Part shown: in pieces, positions 7,563 through 19,190 of the stretch
How positions within the stretch are numbered: position 1 is the stretch's first letter
How the letters are laid out: the number at the start of each line of letters is the position of its first letter
NCBI RefSeq assembly: GCF_900091435.1
Contig: NZ_FMCS01000008.1
Location: 186,001-250,000 of the forward strand
Reading direction: 5' to 3'
Origin: Micromonospora chaiyaphumensis
GTDB taxonomy: Bacteria > Actinomycetota > Actinomycetes > Mycobacteriales > Micromonosporaceae
DNA length: 64,000 nucleotides
The notes under the pieces: generated by a model
What the model was told of the DNA's origin: nothing
Seen by the model: the letters and a program-made list of their open reading frames with translations, nothing else
Databases searched by the model: none
Translations under genes and position numbers: made by a program

Positions 7563-8272
7563 GGCACAACCTTAACGACGACCGTTCCGGCGAACTTGTC
7601 GTGCAGGGTCTGCTGCCAGGGCTTGTCCCAGAGCTGCCAGAACCCGTCGAGGTAGTTGGCGAAGGGCACCAGCGAGCCGGCGACGAACTCCACCAGGTAC
7701 CGCCGGCCGAGGACGCCCCGGGTCAGCGGCGCGGTCGGGTCGAGCGGGACGATCCGCAGCTTCATGGCCTTCTTGCCGAGCGTCTGGCCGGTCCGGCGGG
7801 CGTATTCGACGTGGTAGAGCCAGTAGAAGACGAACATCACCAGCAGCAGACCGGCCTCGGCGAGCAGGACCGGCAGGAAGAAATCGGTCAGCACCGTGGC
7901 CGGGTCGGGCTGGGGAACCGTCCCGTCCGGGCCCACCGCCATCATGTCGCTGAACATCCGGAACCAGAGCCAGAGGAAGACCGGCAGGAAGAGCACCATG
8001 GCCACCGCGCTCGCCACCGCGGTGTCGATCAGCCAGGCCACCAGCCGCTCGCCGAACCCGGCCAGCGGCTGCCCGTTGGGCGCCAGGGTGGGCGGCACGA
8101 AGGCGGGGTGCGGGGCGTACCCCGGGGGTGGCGGCGGGTAGCCGGGCAGTCCGGCGTACGCCGGCGGGGTGTGCTGGCGTGGCGGCTGGTACGGCCCGGA
8201 CGGCGGCGCGAAGCCGCCGCCCGCGGGCGGGGGCCCGGCGGGCGGCGGAGACGCGGGGGAAGGCTCGGTCAC
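7559..8272 (-). CDS. RDD family membrane protein
   Basis: A 237-residue protein with a Pro/Gly/Tyr-rich N-terminus (about 1-70) followed by an RDD domain: LAGFGERLVAWLIDTAVASA, then further membrane helices and RTGQTLGKKAMKLRIVP, the typical post-helix signature. It lies 10 bp after the hppD stop and overlaps the next RDD gene by GTGA. It is a close cousin of that neighbour but lacks DUF2510, suggesting an old tandem duplication. Function is unknown; the position between hppD and pat is the notable point. Confidence 0.85.
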   Translation of the reverse strand: MTEPSPASPPPAGPPPAGGGFAPPSGPYQPPRQHTPPAYAGLPGYPPPPPGYAPHPAFVPPTLAPNGQPLAGFGERLVAWLIDTAVASAVAMVLFLPVFLWLWFRMFSDMMAVGPDGTVPQPDPATVLTDFFLPVLLAEAGLLLVMFVFYWLYHVEYARRTGQTLGKKAMKLRIVPLDPTAPLTRGVLGRRYLVEFVAGSLVPFANYLDGFWQLWDKPWQQTLHDKFAGTVVVKVVP

Positions 8273-8282
8273 GCGGACAGTG

Positions 8283-10120
<1,838 letters not shown>

Positions 10121-10174
10121 CACGCCGGCCGACCGAGAAAGCGGCGCGACACGGCCGTTCGGGGGGCCGGCGTG
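10121..10174 (+). terminator. long-looped inverted repeat after the Lrp gene
   Basis: CACGCCGGCC (10121-10130) is perfectly complementary to GGCCGGCGTG (10165-10174) across a 34-nt loop, directly after the regulator stop. It could terminate the lrp transcript. Its right arm covers a GTG at 10172 that might otherwise be taken as the start of the next gene, favouring the GTG at 10202. Confidence 0.4.
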
Positions 10175-10201
10175 GCCGTGGTCGTCGCTACCGTGTGCGG
10201 T

Positions 10202-11626
10202 GTGAAGGGCCTTGGCGTACGCGGCTGGTTGCTGCTGGGGCTCATCACCGTGGTCGTGCTCGCCTCCACCGGGGTGTGGAACCCGTTCCCGGCCCTGTGG
10301 GACTGGGTCGACCGGAGTCAACCGCTCTCCGAGCCGGAGCCGGTCTGGCAGCAGCGGGTCGGTGGCACGCCGAAGAGCGTCACCATCGCCGGCGACACGG
10401 TGATCGTCGAGCAGCGCACCCGGGTCGAGGCGCGCAGCCTGGCCACCGGCACGCAACTCTGGGAGCGCAAGGCCGACTGGGCGGCGGTGGCCGGCAGCGA
10501 CCGGGCCCCGGTCGTCGCCGTGGGCAGGCTCCTGGACAAGGGGTACGAGGTGCTCGACCCCGCCACCGGCGTGGTGCGCCGCCGCGACGAGCGGGCCATC
10601 GCGGTCTGGACCTACCGGAACCTGCTGCTCGACGCATACTGCGTGCGGTCCACCGACTGCACGCTGCGCGCCTGGGACCCCCGGGGGAGCAGCCCGCTGT
10701 GGAGTTCCTTCCTGCCCGGCGTGAACAGCGGGGTGCTCGCCGACAACCCGGAGCTGCTGGGCACCCGGCGGCTGGGCGCCCCACGGATCGACGGCGGGGT
10801 GGCCGGGCCGGAGTCCGTCCCGCCGCTGCTCGGCTTCCCCGTCGACGACCGGGTGCACGTGGTGGACACCGCCACCGGCCGGGTGCTCCAGAACGTCGAG
10901 CCCGGCCGCGAGGAGCGGCTCGCGGTGGTCGGCGGCCGGCTGCTCCGGATCGCGGCCACCTCCCGCGACGGGACCTGCCAGTTCGTCCTCACCGCCGTCG
11001 ACCCGGCCACCGGGCAGCAGGTGTGGCGGCGCAACGGCGTGAACCTGCGGACCGCCGACTACGCCGGCTGCGTCCAGCGGGAGGACCCGCAGGGCGCCCG
11101 GAACGTGCTGATCGGGGTCGCCCCGGACGGGCGCGAGGCGGTGCTCGACGGGTACGACGGCCGGCTGCTCCAGGTGGGCGCCGAGGGCGAGAAGCTGCTC
11201 GCCGTCGACGACCGCTACGCGCTGGTGCGCAGCGCCGACAAGGGCTCGATCATCGGCCGGGAGCTGTCGGCCGACCGCACCCGGTGGACCCGTCCGGCCG
11301 GCGGCAAGACCGGCGCGGCGCTCACCCCGTACGCGGCACTCATCGCCGAGGAGAAGCCGTCGCGGCTCATCGCGGTCGAGCCGCGCAGCGGCCGGGAGCT
11401 GGTCCTGCTGCGGACCTCCGCCAACGCCCTGGCGGTCGGCCCGAACGGCATGATCATCGGCGAGGGCCGGGAGATCGGGTACGTCCGCTGGGGCGCCGGC
11501 GCCGCCGGGGTGCCCCCGCCGGACGAGGGCGCGGTGCCCGCGCCGGACCCCGGCGACACCTGGCGCCCCCCGGCCGGCCAGGGCAGTTGCGGCCCGAAGA
11601 ACGAACTCTGCGCCGACGGCAAGTGA
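10202..11626 (+). CDS. membrane-anchored PQQ-like beta-propeller protein
   Basis: A 474-residue protein with an N-terminal membrane segment (about residues 5-25, [21 protein letters not shown]) and an extracytoplasmic region of PQQ-like repeats, for example [19 protein letters not shown] near 75, [17 protein letters not shown] near 115 and [16 protein letters not shown] near 225. A Pro-rich stretch and a CxxxxxxC-containing tail end it. It has the same design as the protein at 4110. An alternative GTG at 10172 lies within an inverted repeat. No enzymatic motif is visible, and the role is unknown. Confidence 0.75.
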   Translation: MKGLGVRGWLLLGLITVVVLASTGVWNPFPALWDWVDRSQPLSEPEPVWQQRVGGTPKSVTIAGDTVIVEQRTRVEARSLATGTQLWERKADWAAVAGSDRAPVVAVGRLLDKGYEVLDPATGVVRRRDERAIAVWTYRNLLLDAYCVRSTDCTLRAWDPRGSSPLWSSFLPGVNSGVLADNPELLGTRRLGAPRIDGGVAGPESVPPLLGFPVDDRVHVVDTATGRVLQNVEPGREERLAVVGGRLLRIAATSRDGTCQFVLTAVDPATGQQVWRRNGVNLRTADYAGCVQREDPQGARNVLIGVAPDGREAVLDGYDGRLLQVGAEGEKLLAVDDRYALVRSADKGSIIGRELSADRTRWTRPAGGKTGAALTPYAALIAEEKPSRLIAVEPRSGRELVLLRTSANALAVGPNGMIIGEGREIGYVRWGAGAAGVPPPDEGAVPAPDPGDTWRPPAGQGSCGPKNELCADGK

Positions 11627-11663
11627 CGCCGGGTGAGAGCGGCGTCCCAGGACGCACCCGGCG
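11627..11663 (+). terminator. hairpin after the second beta-propeller gene
   Basis: A perfect 9-bp stem, CGCCGGGTG (11627-11635) with CACCCGGCG (11655-11663), starts immediately after the stop codon. The loop is 19 nt and there is no U-tract. It separates this gene from fumarase. Confidence 0.45.
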
Positions 11664-11703
11664 GGTGCCACCGATCGACGGCTCTGCCCTAGGCTTTTCC
11701 GTC

Positions 11704-13371
11704 ATGAGCAGTGCCGCCGCCTTCTCGTACGCCCCCCTGCTGCCGACCGGACCCGACCAGACGGAGTACCGCCTGGTCACGGATGAGGGCGTCGACGTCG
11801 TCAACGGCCCCGGCGGCCGTCGGTTCCTCACCGTCGAGCCCGCCGCGTTGACCGCGCTGACCGCCGAGGCGATGCACGACATCGCCCACTTCCTGCGCCC
11901 GGCCCACCTGGCCCAGCTCCGGTCGATCATCGACGACCCGGCGGCCTCGCCGAACGACCGGTTCGTCGCGCTGGACCTGCTGCGCAACGCCAACATCGCC
12001 GCCGGCGGCGTGCTGCCGATGTGCCAGGACACCGGCACCGCGATCGTCATGGGCAAGCGCGGCCGGCACGTGCTCACCGACGGCACCGACGCCGAGGCGA
12101 TCTCCCGCGGCGTCTACCAGGCCTACACCCGGCTCAACCTGCGCTACTCGCAGCTCGCCCCGCTGACCATGTGGGACGAGCGGAACACCGGCAGCAACCT
12201 GCCCGCCCAGGTCGAGCTCTACGCCGAGGACCCGGACGGGCACCCCGACGCCTACAAGTTCCTCTTCATGGCCAAGGGCGGCGGCTCGGCCAACAAGTCC
12301 TACCTCTACCAGGAGACCAAGGCGCTGTTGAATCCCACGCGGATGATGCAGTTCCTGGAGGAGAAGCTGCGCCTCATCGGCACTGCGGCCTGCCCGCCCT
12401 ACCACCTGGCGATCGTCATCGGCGGCACCTCCGCCGAGTACGCGCTGAAGACCGCCAAGTACGCCTCCGCGAAGTACCTGGACGCCCTCCCCACGCAGGG
12501 TTCGATGAGCGCGCACGGCTTCCGCGACCTCGAGCTGGAGGCCGAGGTGCTGGAGCTGACCCGCAACTTCGGCATCGGCGCGCAGTTCGGCGGGCGCTAC
12601 TTCTGCCACGACGTGCGGGTGGTCCGGCTGCCCCGGCACGGCGCGTCCTGCCCGGTGGCCATCGCGGTCTCCTGCTCGGCCGACCGCCAGGCCGTCGCCA
12701 AGATCACCCCGTCGGGCGTCTGGCTGGAGCGCCTCGAGACCGACCCGGCGCGCTACCTGCCCGACGTCACCGAGGCCCAGCTCGACAATTCCGAGGTGGT
12801 CCGGGTCGACCTCAACCGGCCGATGGACGAGATCCGCGCCGAGCTGTCGAAATACCCGGTGAAGACCCGGCTGTCGCTGACCGGCCCGCTGGTGGTGGCC
12901 CGGGACATCGCGCACGCCAAGATCGCCGAGCGGCTGGACGCCGGCGAGCCGATGCCGCAGTACCTGCGCGACCACGCCGTCTACTACGCCGGCCCGGCCA
13001 AGACCCCCGAGGGCTACGCCTCCGGCTCGTTCGGCCCGACCACGGCCGGCCGGATGGACGCCTACGTGGAGAAGTTCCAGGCGGCCGGCGGCTCGATGGT
13101 GATGCTGGCCAAGGGCAACCGCTCCGCCCAGGTCACCCGGTCCTGCCAGACGCACGGCGGCTTCTACCTCGGCTCGATCGGCGGCCCGGCCGCCCGCCTC
13201 GCCCAGGACTGCATCAAGCACGTCGAGGTGCTCGAATACCCCGAGCTGGGCATGGAGGCGGTCTGGAAGATCGAGGTGGAGGACTTCCCGGCCTTCATCG
13301 TGGTCGACGACAAGGGTGAGGACTTCTTCGCCGAGGTCACCAAGCCGGTGCTCACCGTCGGGCGGCGCTGA
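11704..13371 (+). CDS. fumA: class I (iron-sulfur) fumarate hydratase
   Basis: Interconverts fumarate and malate in the TCA cycle using an oxygen-sensitive [4Fe-4S] cluster. The 555-residue single-chain enzyme keeps three candidate cluster cysteines at positions matching the E. coli FumA pattern: Cys107 in PMCQDTGTA, Cys230 in GTAACPPYH and Cys316 in [16 protein letters not shown]. The start is ATG; a TAGGCT -10-like word (11690-11695) only 8 nt before it suggests a very short or absent leader. A separate class II fumarase lies at 19191. Neighbouring tyrosine catabolism produces fumarate, but the gene is likely part of general central metabolism. Confidence 0.95.
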   Translation: MSSAAAFSYAPLLPTGPDQTEYRLVTDEGVDVVNGPGGRRFLTVEPAALTALTAEAMHDIAHFLRPAHLAQLRSIIDDPAASPNDRFVALDLLRNANIAAGGVLPMCQDTGTAIVMGKRGRHVLTDGTDAEAISRGVYQAYTRLNLRYSQLAPLTMWDERNTGSNLPAQVELYAEDPDGHPDAYKFLFMAKGGGSANKSYLYQETKALLNPTRMMQFLEEKLRLIGTAACPPYHLAIVIGGTSAEYALKTAKYASAKYLDALPTQGSMSAHGFRDLELEAEVLELTRNFGIGAQFGGRYFCHDVRVVRLPRHGASCPVAIAVSCSADRQAVAKITPSGVWLERLETDPARYLPDVTEAQLDNSEVVRVDLNRPMDEIRAELSKYPVKTRLSLTGPLVVARDIAHAKIAERLDAGEPMPQYLRDHAVYYAGPAKTPEGYASGSFGPTTAGRMDAYVEKFQAAGGSMVMLAKGNRSAQVTRSCQTHGGFYLGSIGGPAARLAQDCIKHVEVLEYPELGMEAVWKIEVEDFPAFIVVDDKGEDFFAEVTKPVLTVGRR

Positions 13372-13385
13372 GTTCCGACGTACGT

Positions 13386-13423
13386 GAAGGGGCGCCGGGT
13401 GGGATCCCACCCGGCGCCCCTTC
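13386..13423. terminator. bidirectional terminator between fumA and the Ig-repeat gene
   Basis: A 38-bp perfect palindrome (two 19-nt arms) flanked by A and T residues on both sides. It sits between the convergent stops of fumA (13371) and the minus-strand secreted protein (13438) and should work in both directions. Confidence 0.85.
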
Positions 13424-13437
13424 TTCGATGTCGTCGG

Positions 13438-15864
13438 TCAGGTCGGGTTCGCCACGGGGAACCAGTACACGCCCTCCCCGGAGGTGATGCCGGAGTCCGT
13501 CCGGCTGGAGAGGTACAGGTAGTTGTCACCCGCCTCGGTCGGGGTGAGGGTGATCGTGGCGGTGCCGTCCGGGCCCACGGGGACCGTCTTCTCCTCGGTG
13601 CCGAAGCGGTAGACGAACTCGGTGCTGCCGGGCACGTGAGCGGTCAGCGTGAAGGTGCCGGCCACCCCCGGACCGCCCGCCTCGCCGCTGGACGGGTAGT
13701 CGTCGCTGGTCACCGTCGGGGCGAGCCGGCCGATGACCACGGCGTACTCGGTCTCGTCGGAGACGATGTCACCGATCTTCTCGCGCACCTTGAGCCGCAC
13801 CCAGCCTCGGGTGTCGGCCGGGTACGACTGCGGCGTCCAGCTGATGGTGGCGCTGCCGTCGGCCGCCGCCGCGACGTTCCGCGGGCCGTCACCGAAGTCG
13901 TAGACGTACCCGGTGACGCCCTCGCCCGCCGGACGGAAGGTGAACTGGCCGGTGACACCGGGGCCGCCGGCCTCCTGGTACATCGGGTAGTCGGTCGAGC
14001 TCACCTCGGGGGCGTGCGAGAAGACGATGAAATAGCCGGAGGCCGTCTCCGACTCGTCACCCTCGGCGGTGCGGCTGAACACCTCGATCCACTGGAATCC
14101 CGCCTCGGTCGGGATGTAGGTGACGGTGGCCGTCCCGTCCTCCTTCGCGGCCACCGTGTGCTGCTCGCCGCCGTTGACCGACCAGACGTACTCCGTGACG
14201 CCGGGCATGCCGGGGGCGAAGGTGAACGTGCCGGTGGTCCCGGCGAGTGCGCCCGACCCGTCCTCGCGCATGAAGTCCGGCGAGGAGATGGTCGGCGTGC
14301 TGGCCAGGTAGAAGTAGTACTCGGCGGTGCCGCTGGGCAGGTCGTCCGAGGTGCGGCTGGTGACGTGGACCGTGTTGGCGCCACCCCGGCGCGGGGTGAC
14401 CGTCACCGTCGCGGTGCCGTCCGCGCCGGCCGGCACGGTCGCCGGATCGCCGTCGTTTAGCCGCCAGGTGTACTCGACCACGTTGTCCATGCCCGGCGCG
14501 AGGGTCAGCTCGCGCGGCTCGCCGATCGCGCCGGACGGGTTCGCGTCGGTGACCAGCGGCGCGGTGTTCCGGACCCAGAACTCGTAGATCGTGGTGGGCG
14601 AGTGATTGCCGGTGCGGTCGATGCTCTCCACCTCGAGTCGCTGGTAGCCGGCGCTCTTCGGGGTGTAGGTGAGGGTCGCCGTGCCGCCGGCGCCGGCGGA
14701 AACCCTGCCCGCGCTCCCGGTCCAGCTCCAGTACTCGTAGCTCACGACGTCGTCCGAGCCGTTGGGCGAGAAGGTGAACGTACCGGGAATGCCGGGGCCG
14801 CCGGAGTTCGGCTGCTCCGGTGCGGCCGGGTAGTCGGTGGAGGTGACGACGGGCCGTGCCGGCACCCGGGTGTCCACGGTGAACCGGCACTCCGGCGACC
14901 ACGCCGAGGCGTCGCCGTACTGGTCGGTGGCGCGGGCGCTGAACGCGTACGTGCCGCCGTCGGTCATCACGCCGTCCGGGACGGTGTACTGGAAGCGTGA
15001 CCCGTTCGACAGCGGGTAGGAGAACTCGAACTCGGTCCGCTCGCCGGGCCGGTCCGCCGGCCACCAGGCGAAGGTCGCCTTCAGCTGGTCGCCCCCACCG
15101 GTCTCGGTGACGTCCGGGTCGCTCACCACGGCCTGGAGCTGCGGACGGGTCGTGCCGATGAACAGGTTGTCCCGGCAGGCGACGCCACCGGCCGCGAGCT
15201 GGGTGGGGACGTTCGGCGCCCGGTTGTGCTCCAGCGACACGGCGAGCGTGTCGACACGCCGGCTCCACTGGAGGCCGTCCTCGTGCTCGCCGATGCGGAG
15301 CATGAGCGTGAGCTTGTCCTGCTTCGCCGCGATCGCCCTGGTCACCACGTCCGTGATCGCCGTGCTCAGATAGCGGGCGGGGCAGGCCGGGCCGGACACG
15401 GTGAGGTCGGCGAGCTTCTCGACGGCCCTGGGGGCGTCCTTCCAGGTGGGCGCGGCTGCGGGAGCCTCGGTCCGCCAGAGCTGGAGCTCGCGCGGCTTGT
15501 CGCAGTTGGCTACCGACCGCTCGCCGGTGACAGTGCGGGCGCTGATGATCCGCTGCCCCTGGTAGGGGGCGAGGTCGAAGGTGAAGTACGCCCGGGAGGT
15601 GTGCTTGTCGCCCGCGGCGTCCTGCCAGGTGCCGACCGGCAGGGTGCCGTCCTCGGCGGGGAAGGAGCGGGTGGGCTGGGCGTTGTCCGTCCAGGTCGTC
15701 TGGACGGGCCGGACGAAGTTCTGCGCGGCCGACGCCGGCTGGCCGGTGGCGGTCAGCGCGCCCGTGGTGGCGAGCAGGGCCGCCAGGGCCGTGCCGACAA
15801 GGCGGCGCGGTACGCGCCGACGGCGTGCCGTGGACACGCCGGTGGTACCCCCGTTGAGTTGCAA
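13438..15864 (-). CDS. large secreted protein with DNRLRE-like and tandem Ig-like domains
   Basis: About 808 residues. The N-terminus has an Arg-rich stretch, a hydrophobic core and an AxA site (GQPASAAQNF), a signal peptide with possible Tat character (RRRRVPRRLVG). Next comes a DNRLRE-like beta domain (about 40-205; AYFTFDLAPYQGQRIISA). A fibronectin-like module follows, and then five repeats of about 90 residues that each open with a P-x-V-x-S-x-DYP type motif and carry DGTATVTYTPTEAG. The start is a TTG at 15864, with GGAGG 8 nt upstream; a GTG at 15903 is in frame but has no ribosome site. It is probably a cell-surface or adhesive protein. It is divergent from the SARP regulator. Confidence 0.8.
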   Translation of the reverse strand: MQLNGGTTGVSTARRRRVPRRLVGTALAALLATTGALTATGQPASAAQNFVRPVQTTWTDNAQPTRSFPAEDGTLPVGTWQDAAGDKHTSRAYFTFDLAPYQGQRIISARTVTGERSVANCDKPRELQLWRTEAPAAAPTWKDAPRAVEKLADLTVSGPACPARYLSTAITDVVTRAIAAKQDKLTLMLRIGEHEDGLQWSRRVDTLAVSLEHNRAPNVPTQLAAGGVACRDNLFIGTTRPQLQAVVSDPDVTETGGGDQLKATFAWWPADRPGERTEFEFSYPLSNGSRFQYTVPDGVMTDGGTYAFSARATDQYGDASAWSPECRFTVDTRVPARPVVTSTDYPAAPEQPNSGGPGIPGTFTFSPNGSDDVVSYEYWSWTGSAGRVSAGAGGTATLTYTPKSAGYQRLEVESIDRTGNHSPTTIYEFWVRNTAPLVTDANPSGAIGEPRELTLAPGMDNVVEYTWRLNDGDPATVPAGADGTATVTVTPRRGGANTVHVTSRTSDDLPSGTAEYYFYLASTPTISSPDFMREDGSGALAGTTGTFTFAPGMPGVTEYVWSVNGGEQHTVAAKEDGTATVTYIPTEAGFQWIEVFSRTAEGDESETASGYFIVFSHAPEVSSTDYPMYQEAGGPGVTGQFTFRPAGEGVTGYVYDFGDGPRNVAAAADGSATISWTPQSYPADTRGWVRLKVREKIGDIVSDETEYAVVIGRLAPTVTSDDYPSSGEAGGPGVAGTFTLTAHVPGSTEFVYRFGTEEKTVPVGPDGTATITLTPTEAGDNYLYLSSRTDSGITSGEGVYWFPVANPT

Positions 15865-15962
15865 GGTGGCTGCCTCCGAGGAGTGGGGTCGAATGTCATC
15901 CACGTCAGCGAATGCCGGGGCGCGGACGTTACGCGTCCCGGTGGCGGCGGGGCACCGACATC

Positions 15963-16001
15963 GGTGCGCCCGCCCGGGCGCGAGGCTCGGGCGGGCGCAC
16001 C
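15963..16001. promoter_or_regulatory. 14-bp hairpin in the divergent region
   Basis: GGTGCGCCCGCCCG and its exact complement surround an 11-nt loop. It lies between two divergent genes, where a terminator is not expected, so it may be a leader structure for either transcript. No U-tract follows on either strand. Confidence 0.4.
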
Positions 16002-16050
16002 GCCCCCGTCGGATGCCGTCGCCGGCAACCGCGCCCAGTGTCCGGGCCGG

Positions 16051-16079
16051 TGCTGTCGATCCGCTATCACCTCGCTATC
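16051..16079. promoter_or_regulatory. 11-bp-spaced direct repeats, candidate SARP box
   Basis: CGCTATC occurs at 16062 and 16073, and the related TGCTGTC at 16051. All three are exactly 11 bp apart, one helical turn. Direct heptamer repeats at 11-bp spacing are the known binding pattern of SARP regulators, and a SARP gene starts 74 bp downstream. The arrangement is visible; binding is inferred. Confidence 0.5.
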
Positions 16080-16152
16080 GTCTGCCCGAGGCGATCCGTG
16101 ACCGTCGGGCTACGCTGCTGGAAGTTGCACAGGAAGGCGTGCGGGGGCGCAG

Positions 16153-19137
16153 ATGCGGTTCGCGATTCTGGGGCCGCTGCGGGTAGGCGGCGGCGAGGTG
16201 ACCATCACCGCGGGTCGGGACCGGACCGTGCTCGCCATGCTGCTGCTGCGTGCGGGCCGGGTCGTGCCCGTCGAGGAGCTGATCGACGCGGTCTGGGAGG
16301 ACCGGCCGCCGGCCACCGCGCGGACGCAGCTCCAGATCTGCGTGTCGCGACTGCGGCAGCGTCTGGCGACGCTCGGGCCGCCCGGCGAGATCATCATCAC
16401 CGACCCGGTCGGCTACGGCGTCCGGATCGAGCCCGACGACCTCGACGCCGAGGTGTTCGCCCGCGAGGTGGAGGCCGGCCGGGCCGCGGTCGGCGCCCGC
16501 AGACCAGTGGAGGCGCGCCAGCACTATCGCGCGGCGCTGGCGCTGTGGCGTGGCCCGGCGCTGGGCGGGGTCGCCAGCCGGAGCGTACGCAGGCGGGCGC
16601 AGGCCCTCGACGAGCAGCGACTCGCCGCCCTGGAGGAGTGCGTCGACGTCGAGCTGCGGCTGCGGCAGGCGGCCGACGTGATCGACGAGCTGACCGAGAG
16701 CGTGGAACGCAATCCGCTCCGCGAGCGGCTGCGGGGTCAGCTCATGCTCGCCCTCTCCGCAGTGGGCCGGCAGGCGGACGCGCTCGCCGTCTACCGCGAG
16801 GGCCGGCGCATCTATGCACAGGAACTGGGCATCGAGCCGGGCACCGCGTTGCAGGAGCTGCACCAGCGACTGCTTGCCGGTGACCTGGCGCTGGGCGGCC
16901 CGGCGGCCCTGCCGGTCGTTCCGGTGCGCGCGCTGCCGCGGGCGATCAGCGACTTCACCGGCCGGCAGCAGACGATGGCCCGGCTGGTGAAGGAGATCGA
17001 GGAGGGCGGCGTCCGGGTCCAGCTCATCGACGGGATGCCCGGCAGCGGTAAGACGACCCTGGCCGTGCAGGTCGCGACCGCCCTGGCCGGCCGCTACCCG
17101 GACGCGCAGCTCTTCGTCGACCTGCACGGGCACAGCGAGCGGACGCCGTTGCCGCCGAGCGCGGCGGTGGCCACCCTGCTGCGCCAGCTCGGTGTCCCGG
17201 CGGAGCGGGTGCCGCCGGACGTCGACGACCGCCTCGCCCTCTGGCGCAGCGAACTGGCCGGCCGGCGGGCCCTCGTGGTGCTCGACAACGCCGCGAACGC
17301 CGCCCAGGTGGCACCGCTGCTGCCGAACGGCCCCGACTGCCTGGTGTTGATCACGAGCCGCCGCCGGCTGGTCGGGCTGGACGAGGGCCGTCCCTCGTCG
17401 CTGCCCGTGCTCGACCTGGAGGAGGCGGTCGAGCTGCTCGGCCGGGTTGTCGGGGCCGATCGGGTCGCCGCCGAGCCGGCTGCCGCCGCCGAGGTGGCCG
17501 AGCGGTGCGGATGCCTGCCGCTCGCGATCCGGCTCGCCGGTGCCCGGCTGGCACACCGCCCGCTCTGGCGTGTTGCCGATCTGGCGCAGAGGCTGGCCGA
17601 CGCGCGGGATCCGCTGGCCGAGTTGGCGGCCGGTGAGCGCTCCGTCGGCCACGCCTTCGCCCTCTCGTACGCCCAGGTGTCACCGCCGGCCCAACGTCTG
17701 TTCTGGCTGCTCGGGCTCCACCCCGGTGTGCGCATCGACGGCCGGGTGGCGGCGGTGCTCAGTGACCTGTCGCTGCCGGAGGCGCAGGACCTGCTCGACG
17801 AGCTGGTCGATGCGCATCTGGTGGAGGAGGTGGAACCGGGCCGTCACCGCCTGCACGATCTGTTGCGGACGTACGCCCGCCGGCTGCTGGCCGAGCCCGA
17901 GCGCGCCGGTGAGCGGCGTGCTGCCCTGGAGCGCCTGCTCGACCACCACCTGCAGGTCGCGGCGGCCATCGCGCTCATCGTGGAGACCAAGCCGAGCCCG
18001 CTGGCGCGACTGACCCTTCCGCCGCCACGCCGTCCGGACCTGCTCCTCGGCCAGGAGCGGCAGGGCCCGGCGTGGTTCGACGAGAACCGTTCCGCGCTGA
18101 CCGCCCTGGTCCGCATCGCCGAGTCCGAGGGCCTCCTCCGGTACTGCTGGCAGCTGACCCGGGCGTGCTGGTGGTCCAACTACGAGGGCGGGCACCTCGA
18201 CGAACTCATCGAGACACACACCGTCGCCCTGCGGGCCGCGAAGACGTTGGGTGACGACGAGGCTGTCGCCATCACCATGAACTACCTCGCCTCGGCGAAC
18301 TTCCGACTGGGCCGCTACTCGGAGGCGATCCGGCAGATGGAAGCGGTCGTCGACCGCCACCGCCGGCTCGGGCGGCGTCGCGAGAGACTGCAGACGCTCG
18401 GGAACCTCGCCGCCGCGTGTTTCGGCGGCGACGAATACCGTCGTTGCGTGGAGTGCGTCGACGAGTCGCTGCGGGTCAGCCGTTACCCGGACGAGGTCGG
18501 CGTGATGGCGAGCGCGTTCAACATGTTGTCGATCGTCATGCTCTTCCGCGGCCGGTACGGTTCCGCCCTGCGGGCTGCGCGCCGGCATCTCCTCCTGGCC
18601 AGGGAGTGCGGTGACCTGCGGCACACGGCGAACGCGATCGGCCACCTCGGCATGATCAGGCACCGGCTGGGTGACCTGGAGCCGGCCCGCCGCCTGCTCC
18701 GGATGGCACTGCACCTGAAGCGTTCCACCGCCAACAGGTTCGGGGAAGGGGAGTTGCTCAACGAGATCGGGATGATGGAACGGGAAGCCGGCCGCCCGGA
18801 CGAGGCCGCCACCCGGCACCGTGAGGCCCTGGTCGCGATGACCGATGCCGGAGACCGGATCGGGGAGTGTGCATCGCGCGACCTCCTGGCCCGTGCCCTC
18901 CACGACCAGGGAGACGTCGACACGGCGCTCGACCTGCATCGCCGGGTGCTGCGGGATGCGACAAGGCTCGGACTGCGCTACGCGCAAGCCCGTGCGCTGG
19001 ACGGCGCCGCCCGCTGCCTGCGCGACACCGATCCGGGCCAGGCCCGGGCGCACGCCCGCCGGGCACTTGCCCTCTTCCGGCAGGTCGAGTCCCCGGACCA
19101 GCGGGCGACCGCGGACCTGCTGGCCGAGCTGGACTGA
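16153..19137 (+). CDS. AfsR-like SARP transcriptional regulator
   Basis: A 994-residue regulator. It has an OmpR-like winged-helix (about 1-95; [34 protein letters not shown]), then a bacterial transcriptional activation domain (95-250). An NB-ARC type ATPase follows, with Walker [10 protein letters not shown] at about 294-302 and ALVVLDNA as Walker B, and then TPR-like helical repeats over the last 350 residues. AfsR proteins activate secondary metabolism or other programmes, often after phosphorylation by Ser/Thr kinases. No biosynthetic cluster is adjacent. The closest gene is the divergent Ig-repeat secreted protein, with candidate SARP repeats between them. The start has GGGGGCGC upstream. 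Confidence 0.93.
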   Translation: MRFAILGPLRVGGGEVTITAGRDRTVLAMLLLRAGRVVPVEELIDAVWEDRPPATARTQLQICVSRLRQRLATLGPPGEIIITDPVGYGVRIEPDDLDAEVFAREVEAGRAAVGARRPVEARQHYRAALALWRGPALGGVASRSVRRRAQALDEQRLAALEECVDVELRLRQAADVIDELTESVERNPLRERLRGQLMLALSAVGRQADALAVYREGRRIYAQELGIEPGTALQELHQRLLAGDLALGGPAALPVVPVRALPRAISDFTGRQQTMARLVKEIEEGGVRVQLIDGMPGSGKTTLAVQVATALAGRYPDAQLFVDLHGHSERTPLPPSAAVATLLRQLGVPAERVPPDVDDRLALWRSELAGRRALVVLDNAANAAQVAPLLPNGPDCLVLITSRRRLVGLDEGRPSSLPVLDLEEAVELLGRVVGADRVAAEPAAAAEVAERCGCLPLAIRLAGARLAHRPLWRVADLAQRLADARDPLAELAAGERSVGHAFALSYAQVSPPAQRLFWLLGLHPGVRIDGRVAAVLSDLSLPEAQDLLDELVDAHLVEEVEPGRHRLHDLLRTYARRLLAEPERAGERRAALERLLDHHLQVAAAIALIVETKPSPLARLTLPPPRRPDLLLGQERQGPAWFDENRSALTALVRIAESEGLLRYCWQLTRACWWSNYEGGHLDELIETHTVALRAAKTLGDDEAVAITMNYLASANFRLGRYSEAIRQMEAVVDRHRRLGRRRERLQTLGNLAAACFGGDEYRRCVECVDESLRVSRYPDEVGVMASAFNMLSIVMLFRGRYGSALRAARRHLLLARECGDLRHTANAIGHLGMIRHRLGDLEPARRLLRMALHLKRSTANRFGEGELLNEIGMMEREAGRPDEAATRHREALVAMTDAGDRIGECASRDLLARALHDQGDVDTALDLHRRVLRDATRLGLRYAQARALDGAARCLRDTDPGQARAHARRALALFRQVESPDQRATADLLAELD

Positions 19138-19190
19138 AGCCGGACCGGCTTTCCCTGCGGACCGTCGACCAGCGCGGCAGGATGGTACGC

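Noticed and set aside
16153-19137. SARP gene as a marker of an antibiotic gene cluster
   Set aside because: No polyketide, peptide, terpene or RiPP biosynthetic genes are within reach on either side.
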